A stretch of 64,000 nucleotides of DNA, from contig NC_046681.1 of assembly GCF_009870125.1 (NCBI RefSeq), forward strand, positions 26,558,001 to 26,622,000, written 5' to 3'. Below the pieces are notes generated by a model that saw only the letters and a list, made by a program, of their open reading frames with translations, made no database searches and had not been told where the DNA came from. The position numbers and the translations under genes are program-made. How positions within the stretch are numbered: position 1 is the first letter of the stretch; every line of letters begins with the position of its first letter. Shown here piece after piece: positions 36,301 through 49,659 of the stretch. This stretch comes from Drosophila pseudoobscura. Taxonomy: Eukaryota; Arthropoda; Insecta; Diptera; Drosophilidae.

Positions 36301-39300
36301 CGTACCCCTCGGTAAGTGTGTGGGTGCCCCTATTGTGCCCATCGCTAAGGGCTCTGGGCCAGGCCTAGGGAACCTGTGCTCGGATTAGGCCTGTAATTTG
36401 GGCTGCTTAGTCGTTTAATTGTGCTTAAATGTATGCATAGCTTAGAAAATATTTGCCTTAAATATTTTGGTTAAATCAAGAAAGGGTACACCAAAACACT
36501 ATTCGTTATCCCTGTCCTAAGGAAAGGATATGCACAGAGACCACAATAATTGTGGGAATCAGTGGATATATGTTCGGTTAAGGAATGCAGCCTGGGGTCA
36601 AAGTGTTAAAAGATGAACTCTTTGAGAATGGAAGTTTAAATGAAGAGGTATTGTTGGAATTAGGATATGAAAATATGTTTTGAAATTGGAAAACTGCACA
36701 CAACATTTTTGCTGAATTTTCAAATAATATGTCATGCCTATTCCATCCAGTTTTTATGCAAGAAAATTATTTCCATATATGAATATTAATATCCCGCAAA
36801 TCCACATGAATTCCTTTGCCAATCTATTTTTTCATCAGCATGTGTCACCGCCAACACATCACAGAAATGACTCAAAAGAAAGCCAATAATAAGTACTTAT
36901 GGGAAATTGCCCTTAAAGTGTCGCCGGACACGACACCACCCAAGCGGAGACCCAGAAGCAACCGGACATGACCGGAAATAAGTAAAAGCCAATAAATCAG
37001 CCAAAGAGGAAGTCAAGCAAACAACCAATGAGGACAGAAAACACACACACAAAAAAAAGCACACAACGAATGGGAAAATCGAGCTGAAGGAAAAAAAAAG
37101 TAAGCCCAACTCAGCCACTCCACCACCCCCTCGCACAACCATTCCACCCCCTGTTCTACCGGAAGATGAGCTAATAGAGACGCGTGTCCGCGTGGCGGCG
37201 TTCAATTTGTTGCAATTATAATTGTATTGGCCCGCTTGCGGGTCCCTGGGTCGCGTGTCCAGCACCAAAGAGATGTCAAAATGTTGCATAACCCGCTTAA
37301 CCGCACTGGCATTGTGGCACTGTGTGGCAGAGTGGGAGGCGCAGAGGGAGTGGCACAACTTCCAGCCAAAAACGTTGACACGCGTTGAAAATTTAACATT
37401 TTCTTGGGACTCGGACAACCGTTTGACTTGGACCCAGCCGCGCGGTCTAGTTTGAGTTCCGTGTTTTTTATATTTTTTGGTTCTGGCAGGTCCTGTCGCC
37501 CAGGCGCTCAACCCTTGTACGGCGCTTGTTCCGGGGAAGTGTCGCCCTCTGCGTTATGTTGTTGCTTTTTTTATGACAGGAAGCGACGCGACGGCACACG
37601 GCACCGCTTTTCCACCGAACAACATTTCATATCCTTATGCTAATCATTCGGGAAGTGTTTTATTTGCTATTATGAATCCTGTTGCTACAGCGTGGGAGAA
37701 TATGGTACCGTGTTCCTGTTTTGACATGATAGTTAAATATTTTGTTAGGGCTTGTCGTGCCAGAGAGGGAGAAGCAGGGGTAGAAGTGGCAAGCGGCTTC
37801 CAAAAGGGGTTTAAGGTGTAACAAGGTAATTAGCTTAAACGGAAAATGGCATGGGACTTGAATGGTTATGACAGTTAAATTGATGGGAATATGTTTTTCA
37901 ATGGATTTGGACCTTATGTTGAATGAATTAAGGGATTATACTAATAAAAGAGAACTGTAGGACTGATTTATACGAGCATGCATAGAAGACTCTTTTACAG
38001 AAATATATTCTTTGCCTAAATGGCCTGCTTCAACTCAATAGATCACAATATATACCTAATATAGAACTCACCTTTCATAGGTACAAGCAAAGCTAGCAAG
38101 ATGTCACGGGTTGGCTGTATATAGCTATTGAAACGTATGGGCATTATTCATCTAACTGTTTAGATATATTGTCTTTGGTAAAAGCCTCTTGGGATCGAGA
38201 GCATATTAGTGAACTGCCTTCAAGTACTCGTTTCTTAAATAATTCTCCCGTTTGACATGGATTTATAAAATCAGAAGCATTCCTTTTTGAATAGTGAATG
38301 TTATCGTCTTATTTGAAATGCTTTTCGTAACACCCGACAGCTGTCCAAAGGCAAAAAATTACTTCTACCATCAGATGTGTTGTGTAATATGACAAATGTT
38401 GACAAAATCTTGACAACATTGCACAATTATTATTCAAGAAGCATATAATTATGGTTTTTAGCATTAAATTCCCCTTCTGTTGCCTTCTGTTTTCTTTTTA
38501 TGAAAAATCAACGCAATCTTAGGAGGAGAACCCGCTAGAGTCACTAGAGAAGCGTCACCTTGAAGGATGGAATAGGAATCTTCCCTAGAGCCCACAGGGG
38601 AGAGCACACAACGACATCCTGTCGCCTACTCGCATTACAGCAAGCTGCTGGCACGAGCCAAATTATAATGCCAAAAATCTCGTCATCGTCATCTTCGTCA
38701 TCATCGTCCTGCGACTACTCGTAGTAGTCTTGGAGTTTCGTTTCGTTGGAGAGCATGAAAGAAAAGCGCACAGAACCAGCAATTAATGAGCAGTTGTTTA
38801 GTTAGCAAAGCACTCAAAGGACAATGCCAGGAGCTGGGCTGCGACTGCGACGGCGACGGCGACTGACAGCCTACACAAAAGGACATGCCAGAATAGGGAG
38901 CACAGGAGGAAAAAACAGAAATCAGAGAGAGAGAACATATGCATTTAATTCAAGAATTGAAAGCATAAAATTTCGCTTTCATTCGCAGGACTTCTTTGCA
39001 CAGTTCGAATATAATTAACCGGAAGCGCGGCACACGCGCCAGGACGCGAACAGGATGAGAGTAGAAGCCGCACGCCGACGCTCCCCGAAGACGCTCTAAA
39101 GGCGAGAGGACATTCCACCGATCCACAGCAGGATCGGATCGCGTGTCAACAACCGTAGAAAGAAAAAGCATTTCCGCCGAAAGCGAAATCAAATGTCAGG
39201 CCAGGACGATGGATGGTGAACGCCCCAAAAAAAAGAGGCAACCGGTTTTCGCCAGGATAATCATGGAAGATGATGATCGGAACGGAACGGTATGAAACGA

Positions 39301-39762
39301 CGTTAATGATAATGATGTTGATCGTTGAGTAAGGGCAAACAAGTCGCTCGATTATCCTTTTCTGCCCACTTCAAGGAGCGAGACAAGACCGCTGTCGACA
39401 GCTGCCACCAGAGAGAAAAAGAATCTCAGTGGCACAGCCGCAGCATAAATACAATTGTTCGCAGAGCGGCGCACATTGCTTCCTGTCTTCGAGGCACCGG
39501 AAGGATCAGCGCCGTCTCTATCTGAGGGTTGGTCGGGGGCCCAGGCACAGTCACAGCTCCTAGCAGCACACTTCTTCCCCCTCAGAGTAGGCGGATACCT
39601 TGGTGTGTGTCGCATATGTAGCAATTAACATGCCCCGCTCTTGTCATCCGAACATGTGCAAATAACTTCACGATAGAAACCCGTATGTCCTTGTCCTTGT
39701 CCTTGGCGGGATAGCGCGTGCCGTGTGGTTCTAGGAGGCGTCATCTATGGGGCGTGTAGCGC

Positions 39763-39778
39763 CTGCTGCATGCAGCAG
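39763..39778. repeat. 16-bp perfect palindrome CTGCTGCATGCAGCAG
   Basis: Exact self-complement in intergenic DNA; no known site recognised. Confidence 0.6.
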
Positions 39779-41645
39779 CATACATATTCCTCGCCCGAAC
39801 GTCATCCGATCTGCTTTTGAGGGTTTTTGTGATTGAGCTAAGATTGAGAGGCAGCAGCTGCCTCTCTCTGTTTAATGAACTTCTTATAAGGGGCATAATA
39901 GTAAGGCAATTGAAGGTACAGTAATCAAGGACAAGGTGCGATCTTTGAGAGTGTTTAAGGACAACGGAAAAACATTAGATTTTTCTTCAAAGAGGAACTG
40001 TACCACCTTTAAGAATATTTTGTAAACAGCTGGAACTCTGCAGGGTTTTCAATGATCCTCTGGGATTTTGTAATAAAGTTGTTATGAAGAGAAATGATGA
40101 GGAAAGTTCAGGATGGGGGGGGTGAAAATCTATTAGATCTTTGTGCAATTTGATAACGTTTTATTGAGAATCGTTAGGACTTCTTCTATGCCTCTGGAAA
40201 AGTTCCTAAAATTTGTTCCTTAAGTACGACCTCTAATATTCCATTTTCTGTTAGCTGTTGTTTCACAGCTGTGAAATTTTTTTGATCTATAAGCACTTGA
40301 CCCTTTTCAAAAACGAACTCAAATATACAATTTTAGAGAGTCTTTAAACCAACTTTCAATCCTAGAACTGTGTCATTCTTCCTGCCAAATGGAACCATCT
40401 CCTGCTGGGTGTCCATTCGCGTTTGCCCCCCATAAAAAACTGCACACATTCCTATTACGAGAAGTCCAGGCTAATTGACCAAACGGCCACTTCAGTGCTC
40501 AATGAGCGCAACAATGGAATCAGCCACTCCTCCCGACTCCAAGGACTCCCCCACAGAGCCAGAGTCCATGGCAACATGAGCAATAAAATTTAATATCCGC
40601 CTCGAGTGCAAGCAGAAAATGTTTTGCATAATCTGCCCTCAGGGCACACAGTACACCGGACACGTACACGTATACCGCCAGAAATAAAACCGTCGGAAGG
40701 TGTAGATAAATCACGTAGCAGGACAATGAAAAACAAGTGAGAAAACTCCCCCAGAGTAAAAAAAAGGGGACACTTTCAATGAAGTCGAAAACGAAAGCGC
40801 GGAAAGATAAGCAAGAGATATAAAACTGTGGACTTCAAATGGGTAAATTTTCACATTTCGACGATTACTCTATTTAAGGAATTTCATAGATAGGGGTTGG
40901 AGAAGGGCTTGAGCGGGTGGCAGGTCCAGTGTCTGGTTCAATTTGATTAATTTGTTAACAAACTGAAAGTAGCAACAGCCAAGCGAATGCTTTGAGTAAT
41001 TGCCGAGAGTCACGATAGAGAATGAACCCTCCAGGACACAACCCCTACTCAAACCTCTCACCCCTATATTAGCTAAAAGCGCATGAAGATCTCAGCGGGT
41101 TGATAAGAAAGCGTACCAAAGACCGTACCCCAGCTGAACCGAACCGAACTGAACTGAGAAAAGAAACCAAATGAAAGGCACCAATTGAGCACTTGAATGC
41201 CCGTTCCAACAGAGCTGCACGTTTTAGGGGGAGAGTTCCTTAAGAGTTCCTTAGCATAATCTCAATCGGGGGATCTATTGATTAACCAAAAAGACATTAA
41301 GCAGACGACAACAAGTTCCAGCCAGCGGCAATTTATGCAGATACTTTTGTATGTATACCTGAATATTCGCATTGTTCTATAAATAATTAACACGCACCAC
41401 AGACATCTGTGGAATAGAACCAAAGCAAACGAAACCCGCACAACATTTTGTATTTAAATAGGTGTTTCATAGAGAGCCTCGATAGATGTTTGCTGCTCTC
41501 ATAAGTTCGTGTATATTTACTAAATGATTTCTTCATTGTTTCCTAGACTTCTGTTTGATATTTGTTTATTTCGGATCCTAGCATTTTAGTTTTTTCGGAT
41601 TCCGTTGATGTTTTTCGTGCGTAAAATGCCGCCCGTTGTCTGTTA

Positions 41646-41718
41646 GACCCTTTGGCGCAGCGGATAGCGCGTTGGACTTCTAATCCAAAGGTCGCGGGTT
41701 CGATCCCCGCAAGGGTTG
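41646..41718 (+). tRNA. tRNA-Arg(TCT)
   Basis: A 73-nt cloverleaf with acceptor GACCCTT pairing with AAGGGTT (one G-U), A box TGGCGCAGCGGATAG, and anticodon stem TTGGA/TCCAA enclosing loop CTTCTAA with anticodon TCT at 41,679-41,681. B box GGTTCGATCCC, discriminator G. No intron, unlike many vertebrate copies. A TTTT at about 41,732 can terminate Pol III. It is isolated: the nearest protein gene called is more than 12 kb away. Confidence 0.97.
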
Positions 41719-44700
41719 CAACCAAAATCACATTTTATATTCTAATTTTATTTTGCTTTGTTTTGCTTTACTTTTCTATATACTCTATATACAATTTGGG
41801 CCAAATGAATTGAATGCACTTAAGGATCTTCTTGATCACGACTATAAGAGTTTGGAATGAAACACAGTTGAAGTGGAAGATCAGATGGATATACATATAT
41901 AAGTGCGGGCTTGGTGTAGAGAATGTGAAAAAAACGAGTTCCGATGTTGGTCATATATTTGTAATCAATAATGCAGTCTATGTAGTCTATGCATCGGATC
42001 AGAAGTGGTTGCGCTATTTGATCCAAGCCAACCCTTTTCTATGTGCTTCACCTTGCACACGACATGAATTTTGTTGTTGGATTCTAAAGTATTCTCAGGC
42101 ATTCCATCCACTGCATTGGATTAAAGATTTCTTGTTTTTTGATTATATAAAAAAAAAATAGATTATAAAAGTTGAAAACCAACCTTGAGTTTCTTGGAAC
42201 TTAAAGAACATCATCACTGAGAGATGCTTGTATTTTATCAAATGCTTTACAAATGTTAAACATGTTTTGGTTTGATATTAAATTGGTATAGGGGCAGGGA
42301 ATTCCCTGATCTCACCACCCACTTTCAACCTCATTAAGCAGAACAAACATGTCTTATTCTCTCTCTCATTCACTTTGTGTGTTGTGTTTATCAAAAACCT
42401 CAACGGGGGAATTTGTGTTTTTGGAAAAAGTGTAATTTTCAATTAAAAGTAAACTGACAAACGGCAAACAAATTGGCGCCCTCTTCAAAACTATTTGCAC
42501 AGGGCAAATACCATCATAAGTATCTACAAGATACATTAAGCAAACTAGAGAAAAACGCTAGAGAGGAGAGTGAGAGTGGTGTGGAGTGGAGTGGAGTGAA
42601 GTGGATGGAGAAATCTCGACTGCCGCAAGCCCAAACGCAAATAAAGCGTACATTTTTGAATCGCGCAGTTCAAGCGTAAATTGCAACAGCTGTCAAGTAC
42701 AAGTACGCGTGTATCTGGTAGATACATTTCGCAGCGCAGTGGCAAACTAGCTGATAAACAGCCTATTAAAACTGTTTACACGGCCAATGCAAATATTGAC
42801 AGAATGATGCAGGGCCTCTACCTCTGCCCCTCTCTCTTCTACGAATATATGTATGTATATATGTATGTATTTTTATAGAGGGTTGATTTATCCATGAGAT
42901 ACACGTACACGTACATGTTCACGTAGGTAACCTTTCCTATTATAGAAACGCGGCAATTTGTTGTCGCTTGTCAAATGATCAGCGCCGCACACGCAAATCA
43001 TCCACAAACAAAGATACACACACACCCATAGATACACATGCAAGTACACATCTAAATCAAATGCAATTCCGCCATTTTGGTTCCACTGGTACGCCTTCAA
43101 ATGTGCAATCATTCGAGTCAGACGAGACCCCGACACAGACCCCTAACCAAAAACGATGTTCTTCTTGGCGCGCATTTTATGTATAAATTCCCCATTTACT
43201 GGGAGGTAATTTGCCGACAGTCTGGGTTCCAGCCCCCGTCTATCTCTGGCTGGCATTGTGCACTATAATTTACTTTTCATCGACCTCTGCTGCGGCCTGT
43301 CTGACTGGCTGACTTTTGCATGTTGCTAATCTCTTTTTAAATGATTTTCATGAAGGGTTTCGCTTAAGGCCTGCTGCCATGGAACTCAGATTGTGCAGAA
43401 GTGGAGCATTTTGTGCTGAAAGCTCTTTTCCAGGTCAGCACTAAAGAAAGTGGAAAATTGGATTGGAACAATCTTGAACTAATAAATTGAGTCCGAGATC
43501 TTTCTGTTGATCAAGGAAAGATCTTTTGGAGATATAAAAGACACACTCAAACAGAAATCAGTTGTATCTTTCTTGGTTCTTGGTTCCTTCTAATTTTATC
43601 AGTTTTTATTCATTCTGTATTTTATTCCCACTTTATGAATATTATAGAAGTCTCTTGCTGTTTAACATACGAGTATGTAAATAACTGATCCTGGTACATA
43701 GTATCTGGCTTGCAAGAGCCTGAATATCTAGTCCTCTCCTTCAGATCCTTTCATTAGTAGATACTTTCCATTGCTCTCTAGTCCACATTTTGTCCATTTT
43801 CGAGAGAACTCTTTTCTATCTCTGATCAATAGAACGCATCTTTCCAGCATCCCTGTAATATCTATCTCTTGTTCATCTCTAGTTCATCCCATGTGCACCT
43901 TTTATTCAATCATTTTTAGAACTCTCCTCTATCTCTGATCAATCTATGGTTCAACCCTATTCAGATCTCATTTGTAAACCCCTCTACAGTGCCATTCGCA
44001 CTACGAACAACAGACTGAGAACACATATTCCATGCGAGCATTAACCAATTGAGAAACAAGTTCAACGCAGCTCAAAAAAACAAGTACATATTCCCATTCT
44101 GCACACTGAGATCTACTACGCAAGAACCTAACCCCCTAAGGAGTCGCATCCCATACTACCCCATTTATTTAACCCTTTTCTTTTGCACTATCGATTGTGA
44201 GTAAAAATGTGACCCACTGTGCACAGTCGAGCAAGTTCCACACTTTTTTCTCGGCTCGAAACTAACAATTTTCGCCACAGGAAAAAGTGGAATCCAAAGC
44301 GAGAGAAAAACCCCTAACGAGGCCCAAAGTTATTTTTAGAGCTGTACTGAGAGTAGAAAAAAAAGTGGCAAATAATGCAAATATCTAAGCATGCAAGTGG
44401 CTCGGGGGAACGCCTCGACAAACTTTGACTTCAGTGCGATATAAAGCATGCGCCATGTGGTACATCCAAAAAGAGAGAACACAAAAAAAAGAACAAAGAA
44501 CAGAACCGAACAGAATGAAAGCAGCTGCAAAAGGAGCGCAGACAAAAGCGCACAAGGACAGAACTACGATGATGATGGAGTAACTGCAATTAGGCATAAT
44601 AAACAAAAAGTTACAGGAATCGAAACAGAGAGGGTGAGCGAGAGAGAGTGAGTGAGTCCTACATAAACTACATAAACGCAGACTTAATTGCGGGTTTTTC

Positions 44701-47700
44701 AAACGAACGAACCCCAGGTTTCCTTCTCTGTAGAGAGTTCCTTTTTTGCGCACTTGAATCAGCAGTCCTGAATGCCCTATAGGGGTTACTTATCGACGTG
44801 GTCCTGATCCTGGATCACCAGTTGTTACAAAAAAATGGCTACACATGGCGATGCCAGCCTCTGCCATTTCCTACCCCCTTATCGGGGGCACCCAGAAGCG
44901 GCCAAAAAATAGAGCAACACCAACATCAGAACAGCAAAATGGTTGTCGTCTATGTTTATTTTTGAAAGTCAGGGGAGTGGGCAGTCATTTAACAGCAGCC
45001 AGAAATATCCAACAATCCATAGAATTTGTATCTAATAAACTTCCATATGCAGCCATCCAAGCATCCAACCATCCATTCTGGTATCTGGTTTATTAGGCCT
45101 GAACTGTTTGATTGAGTTCAAACCAGACACATTATGAGGGTGCCCAGAGCTATGGAAGTTTATTGCTCGATTTTCGGTGGTGGTTCAGAGCTCTCTCCGT
45201 GTGTGCCACTGTTGTACTTACAAGTTGATTATGTTGATTTTTTAACCATTCTTTTTTTCCAGCTGACTGACGCACGGGCTGTTCAAGTGATGCCCAACGC
45301 GTTGAGCGATTCGGTCGAGGCTTAGGGAGGGGGAGTTCTTTTTATTATTAAATATTGATATGATATAAAGTCAGAGATATGTAAGAGATACATCAGATAA
45401 GCTGACTTAATTAAGAAAGGTACGGGGTGCCAAGGCAACCATATTTTTTTAGAAGGGGATTGAAAGATGGGAATATGAAATGCCTTTTTATGGTTGAATA
45501 TATGTAATTTAAATTTGTTCATTTTATTAGGCAGCAGATGCTTCCTAATTTGCTCATTATTTGTGCTTAGAAAAGAATAAGGGAAGTATACTGTTTTCGG
45601 TCAAATATTAACTGGAAAATGGATTGCTCTTTTGCCATATTTATGATAAAGTTCATGCATTTATTCATCATAGGATATATATGAATAATTGAATAATCCT
45701 ATCATTTTCATTTTATAGAATTTCGGCTGCAAAAATAGGGATCTTTCTCTAAATTTAAATCAAATTTCTGTACTTAAAAATCACATGTTTATGTATTGGA
45801 TAATAGTTAGAGGTAAAAAGGATAAAGCTATATATGTCTGGAAAATTTATAGATTTGTACAACTTTTTTTGTAATCCGAAATTTAGTTACATTTTTGCAC
45901 TAACCAAATTGTATTTAAATATTATATTTAAAGTTTGAAAAAATCATGAATAATGTCCGCATTTTCGTTCATCTTATAAATAATTTCCACACATTTTTGG
46001 TTTAGCATCCAACGACATGCGTGTCCTCTGGAAAGCCCCGAATTAAACCAAATAAAATAAAGCACAAATAAAAAAGGGAACTAATAATAAACAGCAGTGA
46101 AGAGCTCTTCAAGTGACAACAAAAGGCAAATATTTACATTAACCAATGTACATTAACCAGGAGAGTGGAGAGCATGACAAAAGCAAAGGACTCTCCACCG
46201 CAGGACCACCACAACGGACCAGAGAACTCAATTCCTCAGAGGGCACACACACACAAAAACTGCTCTCACCCGCTAAATCTTTTATGAAAATATATGCAAG
46301 TTGGCAACGCAACTCAAGCACTTTAGTGGGCTGCAGGACTCAGGACTATAGCTCCTGCTACGCTTCCGAGTACAGCAGGATATAAAATCCTGCAGGATAA
46401 GCGAGGGCAGGCCGCAAGAGCTCTGTGCAAATAAACAATTAAAATGTCACAATGATTGCCGGCTTACCCGTGTCAGGAAATCAAAAAACCAAAAAGGAAA
46501 AAAACCACAAAATAGAAGCAAGAAATTGGTAAACGCTTTGTAGAACCCCAACCAGAGGGCTCCTCAAACCCTTGAAGGACTTCTGCATATTGTGTTTGAT
46601 TCAAAAGCGCATTTGGAGGGAGTGAGCAGGAGCAACCACGTGGCTGTAGCTGTAAGACTGAAGTAAGATTTACCCCCAGCAAGGACCAGACTGTGGACGG
46701 TGCTCACTCAGGCGTGGAGACCACAAAGCGAGGGCGAGAGCTAGAACGAGTCCTGTCAAGGCGTTGGGCCTCTAACCAGCCGCAGCGCCAGAAATCCCAA
46801 TTAAAAATAAAGAACGCCAACAGGCAAAACGAAAGTTAAACAGGCCAAAAACCTCATGTTAAGTGAAGTGAAGCTTCCCGAGGTGGTTCCCATCCTCAGG
46901 AGAATCTTTGTTTCCATCCTGCTGGGCGTCTGTGACATTAACAATTGACAGACGACCAGCCAGCGACAGGCGACAGACGACAGACGACACCCGCCGACAG
47001 GCGACAACAACTGAACATTTGACAGATTGTCGCGCTCCGTTGGCGGCTTCTAAGGACACTTTCCATTTCATTTCACACACACAGAGTCACACACGTCTGA
47101 TCCTTGGTGAAGTTGCCTTTGGGGGCAACAAAGCCCGAGCACAGTCGTGCCCCCCACCCCCGCTCGAGGGGCTCCCTTTTTTCGGCCTGGTGTCCATGTC
47201 CGCCACTGGGGCAAGTGGCAAGCAAGCAGTCGAGTGCCTGGCTTAGCCGCTAGTTGGCATTTAACAGTCGCTGGCTTAAATAATTCAGTTCTGTTGGTTT
47301 CTGGGCATTTCCCCAGGGGGCTAGTGGCTTTTTTTTGTCAGAGGCGTCTGAGGGGAGAGATATTTTCCTTACTGGCCTGAAAACCATGTCAATGAAATTT
47401 TGTATTGGGCAAGGTTGGAAAACTAGCTGTAGGACTATAAATTGCGCCAATTCAAATCGGATTAAGTCTTTTAGTTATGGGAGATTAAAATGTTTAAAAT
47501 TATTAGAGAATAACTATCTGAAAAATATATATATTTTGCTCCTTCTATTCCGATCTTCTGTTTATGGAGTAATAGACTTTAGAAATTTATTCTTACCGAA
47601 TATCGATTTTGCAAAGTAATGAATATGATAATTTTGAACAAAATCGGTTTTCTAGGATGATAATATTCTTCATACAATAGAAGAAATATAATATTTAAAG

Positions 47701-49627
47701 TTTAGATATTGTGATTTTAATTACATTTTTATTTTTTCAGACAAGTGCCAATAACTTTCCAGTTAACTGCTGTTTTAACTCCATAGTTAAAAACCATTCC
47801 CGATAATAACCAACACCGATTAGAACTCTCGTAAATTCCATTTGGATGAAAAGTCATTCATAATTTTCATACAAACATTTACCAAATACAAATCAATTTC
47901 ATTATTGAATATCTAAATGCCAAACCATTGGACGTTGCACAAACAACAATTAACAGACAAAGATGAAAGGTGTGTAAATATATTTAGACTTACCTCAAAA
48001 CAAGGACGAAAGTCGCCAATCACCGGAAGGATAGATGTTCGTTTTATTTGCCAGAAGTAGATCTGATGCTCTTCGAATGTTTACCAGAAGCAATTAATAT
48101 TCCTTTTTTGATGTCTTGAGCTTGAGTTAATATTGAAATGGAATTCGAAATTTCTTCAGCACTTCAAAGAGCCTTCTTTTGGGGCAAAGTTCGAGATGCC
48201 GCTGCTTCCCGCCGTGGCACCCACTAATCGGCTGCAGGTCAGATTCTTGTTTGTTTTAGGGATTATCTCCCACACGAAACGCACTGGCAGTGCCACACTC
48301 TGTGTGGGGCACACACTGAGACGCTCGGCTCGCCTCACTCTACTGCCACACACAGAGACGCTCGCTCATTCACGCAGGAGTCCTTGAAGGAGCGTTGGTG
48401 CTGGAGCTGCAGCCAGAACAAGAATACTTTTGCGACCGCGCGTTCAAGACGTCAATTTCGTAATGCAAATATTTGATTTATGAATTCAAAGTAAATTAAG
48501 GCGAAAACAAAAAGCAACAACAGCAACTGAGAATAATGTAGGAGGCGGCAGGATGTATGACGAGTCCTGTGCCCCGCACCAGAGTCAAATATGGCGACGC
48601 TAAGAACGGAAAACAGTAAACGGCAAACGGCAACAGCCAACGGTAATTTTATCCAACAAGAGCGCGCCTGCTCTCTGTCCTCGCTCCGGCTCGGTTTCTG
48701 TTTCTGTCTCTGTCTTACTCGCCCACTCTCTCGATGCGTGTGTTCTGCCGACGGCAAAGTCAAAGCAATAAAAAGCACATAACGCGATTTGATGCGCGCG
48801 CTCTCTCTCTCTGTCGCTCTCCCGCCACGAAACTAACTGCCGTTATGTTTCCAGGCGGCGGGCAAGCTGGCTGCTCGGAACACAAGAAACATCATTATCA
48901 TTTGATCCCCTCCCCTGTTCCTGTCCCATTCGCACCCATCGCTGGCGGTGATGACGGTGGTGTCAAATATGTGTGAGAGGGAGGGAAACGTTGTGTGTGT
49001 GCGTGTGAGTCAGAGTGTGCTTTGATATTAACGCCATCATGCTCATCATCATCATCTGCGCGGAATGGGGTTCGGGTTCGGGGCCTAGATGGCAGCTGTC
49101 ATCGTTCATAGTTAGGGTATTCCTGAAAGATGTACTGAATTGCTTTGGGTCTGAATTCCATAAAACACGGATAGCGTGATAGAAGTTTAACTAAATTTGT
49201 CAAATTAAAGGCCAAAAGTAAATCCATACTTCCTTCGTTGTTATCGTTGTTGATATCAGGAATTATACATATATGTTTAGTTTACTATTTATTAATTCAC
49301 TGTGCAACAGTGATTTAGAACTTGGCACGAGACAAAAATTTGGGTTGTATGTCTGGATGAGTAGACATATCATCACATGATTTTGTATTCGTTTCAATAC
49401 AATGGCTGTGCTTGAAAATACAGGCATATTTATATACTTATCTCCAAATTAATTTCAATTTCGTATATCTTTTTCCAGAATACCCATAATGCTGACTGTC
49501 CTTTTACTAAGCGTTTGCCCCTACATAACCTCATCTCCTCCACCCTCCTGGAGTCATCACCCATGCCCTGCCCTTCCGTTCCCCCCCTGGAGAGAAGTGT
49601 ACATATTTGTACTGCAATTTGGCGTAG

Positions 49628-49628
<1 letters not shown>

Positions 49629-49658
<30 letters not shown>
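49629..49658. repeat. (GTCGCC)5 hexamer repeat
   Basis: Five perfect GTCGCC units in intergenic DNA. Confidence 0.9.

Positions 49659-49659
<1 letters not shown>

Larger units (their letters stand above)
24983..41645. other. Gene desert 5' of erm, proximal part
   Basis: About 16.7 kb without a supportable gene. It must contain the erm promoter and first exon(s), which I could not place. GA-rich DNA at ~27,230-27,620, a CT run at 32,211-32,229, a telomere-like G-tract at 33,363 and a palindrome at 39,763 stand out. The 203-204-codon ORFs at 25,104 (+) and 36,897 (-) have low-complexity, unbiased composition and no family match. Confidence 0.6.

Noticed and set aside
36897-37511. 204-codon minus-strand ORF in the desert
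   Set aside because: Mixed low-complexity sequence, no domain, no promoter or neighbour support; likely chance.
41814-42161. 115-codon ORF just after tRNA-Arg
   Set aside because: AT-rich, many rare residues, no family; not supported as a gene.
46375-46393. Hairpin GCAGGAT-5 nt-ATCCTGC with TATAAAA
   Set aside because: Seven-base stem only; too short to call a promoter or RNA.
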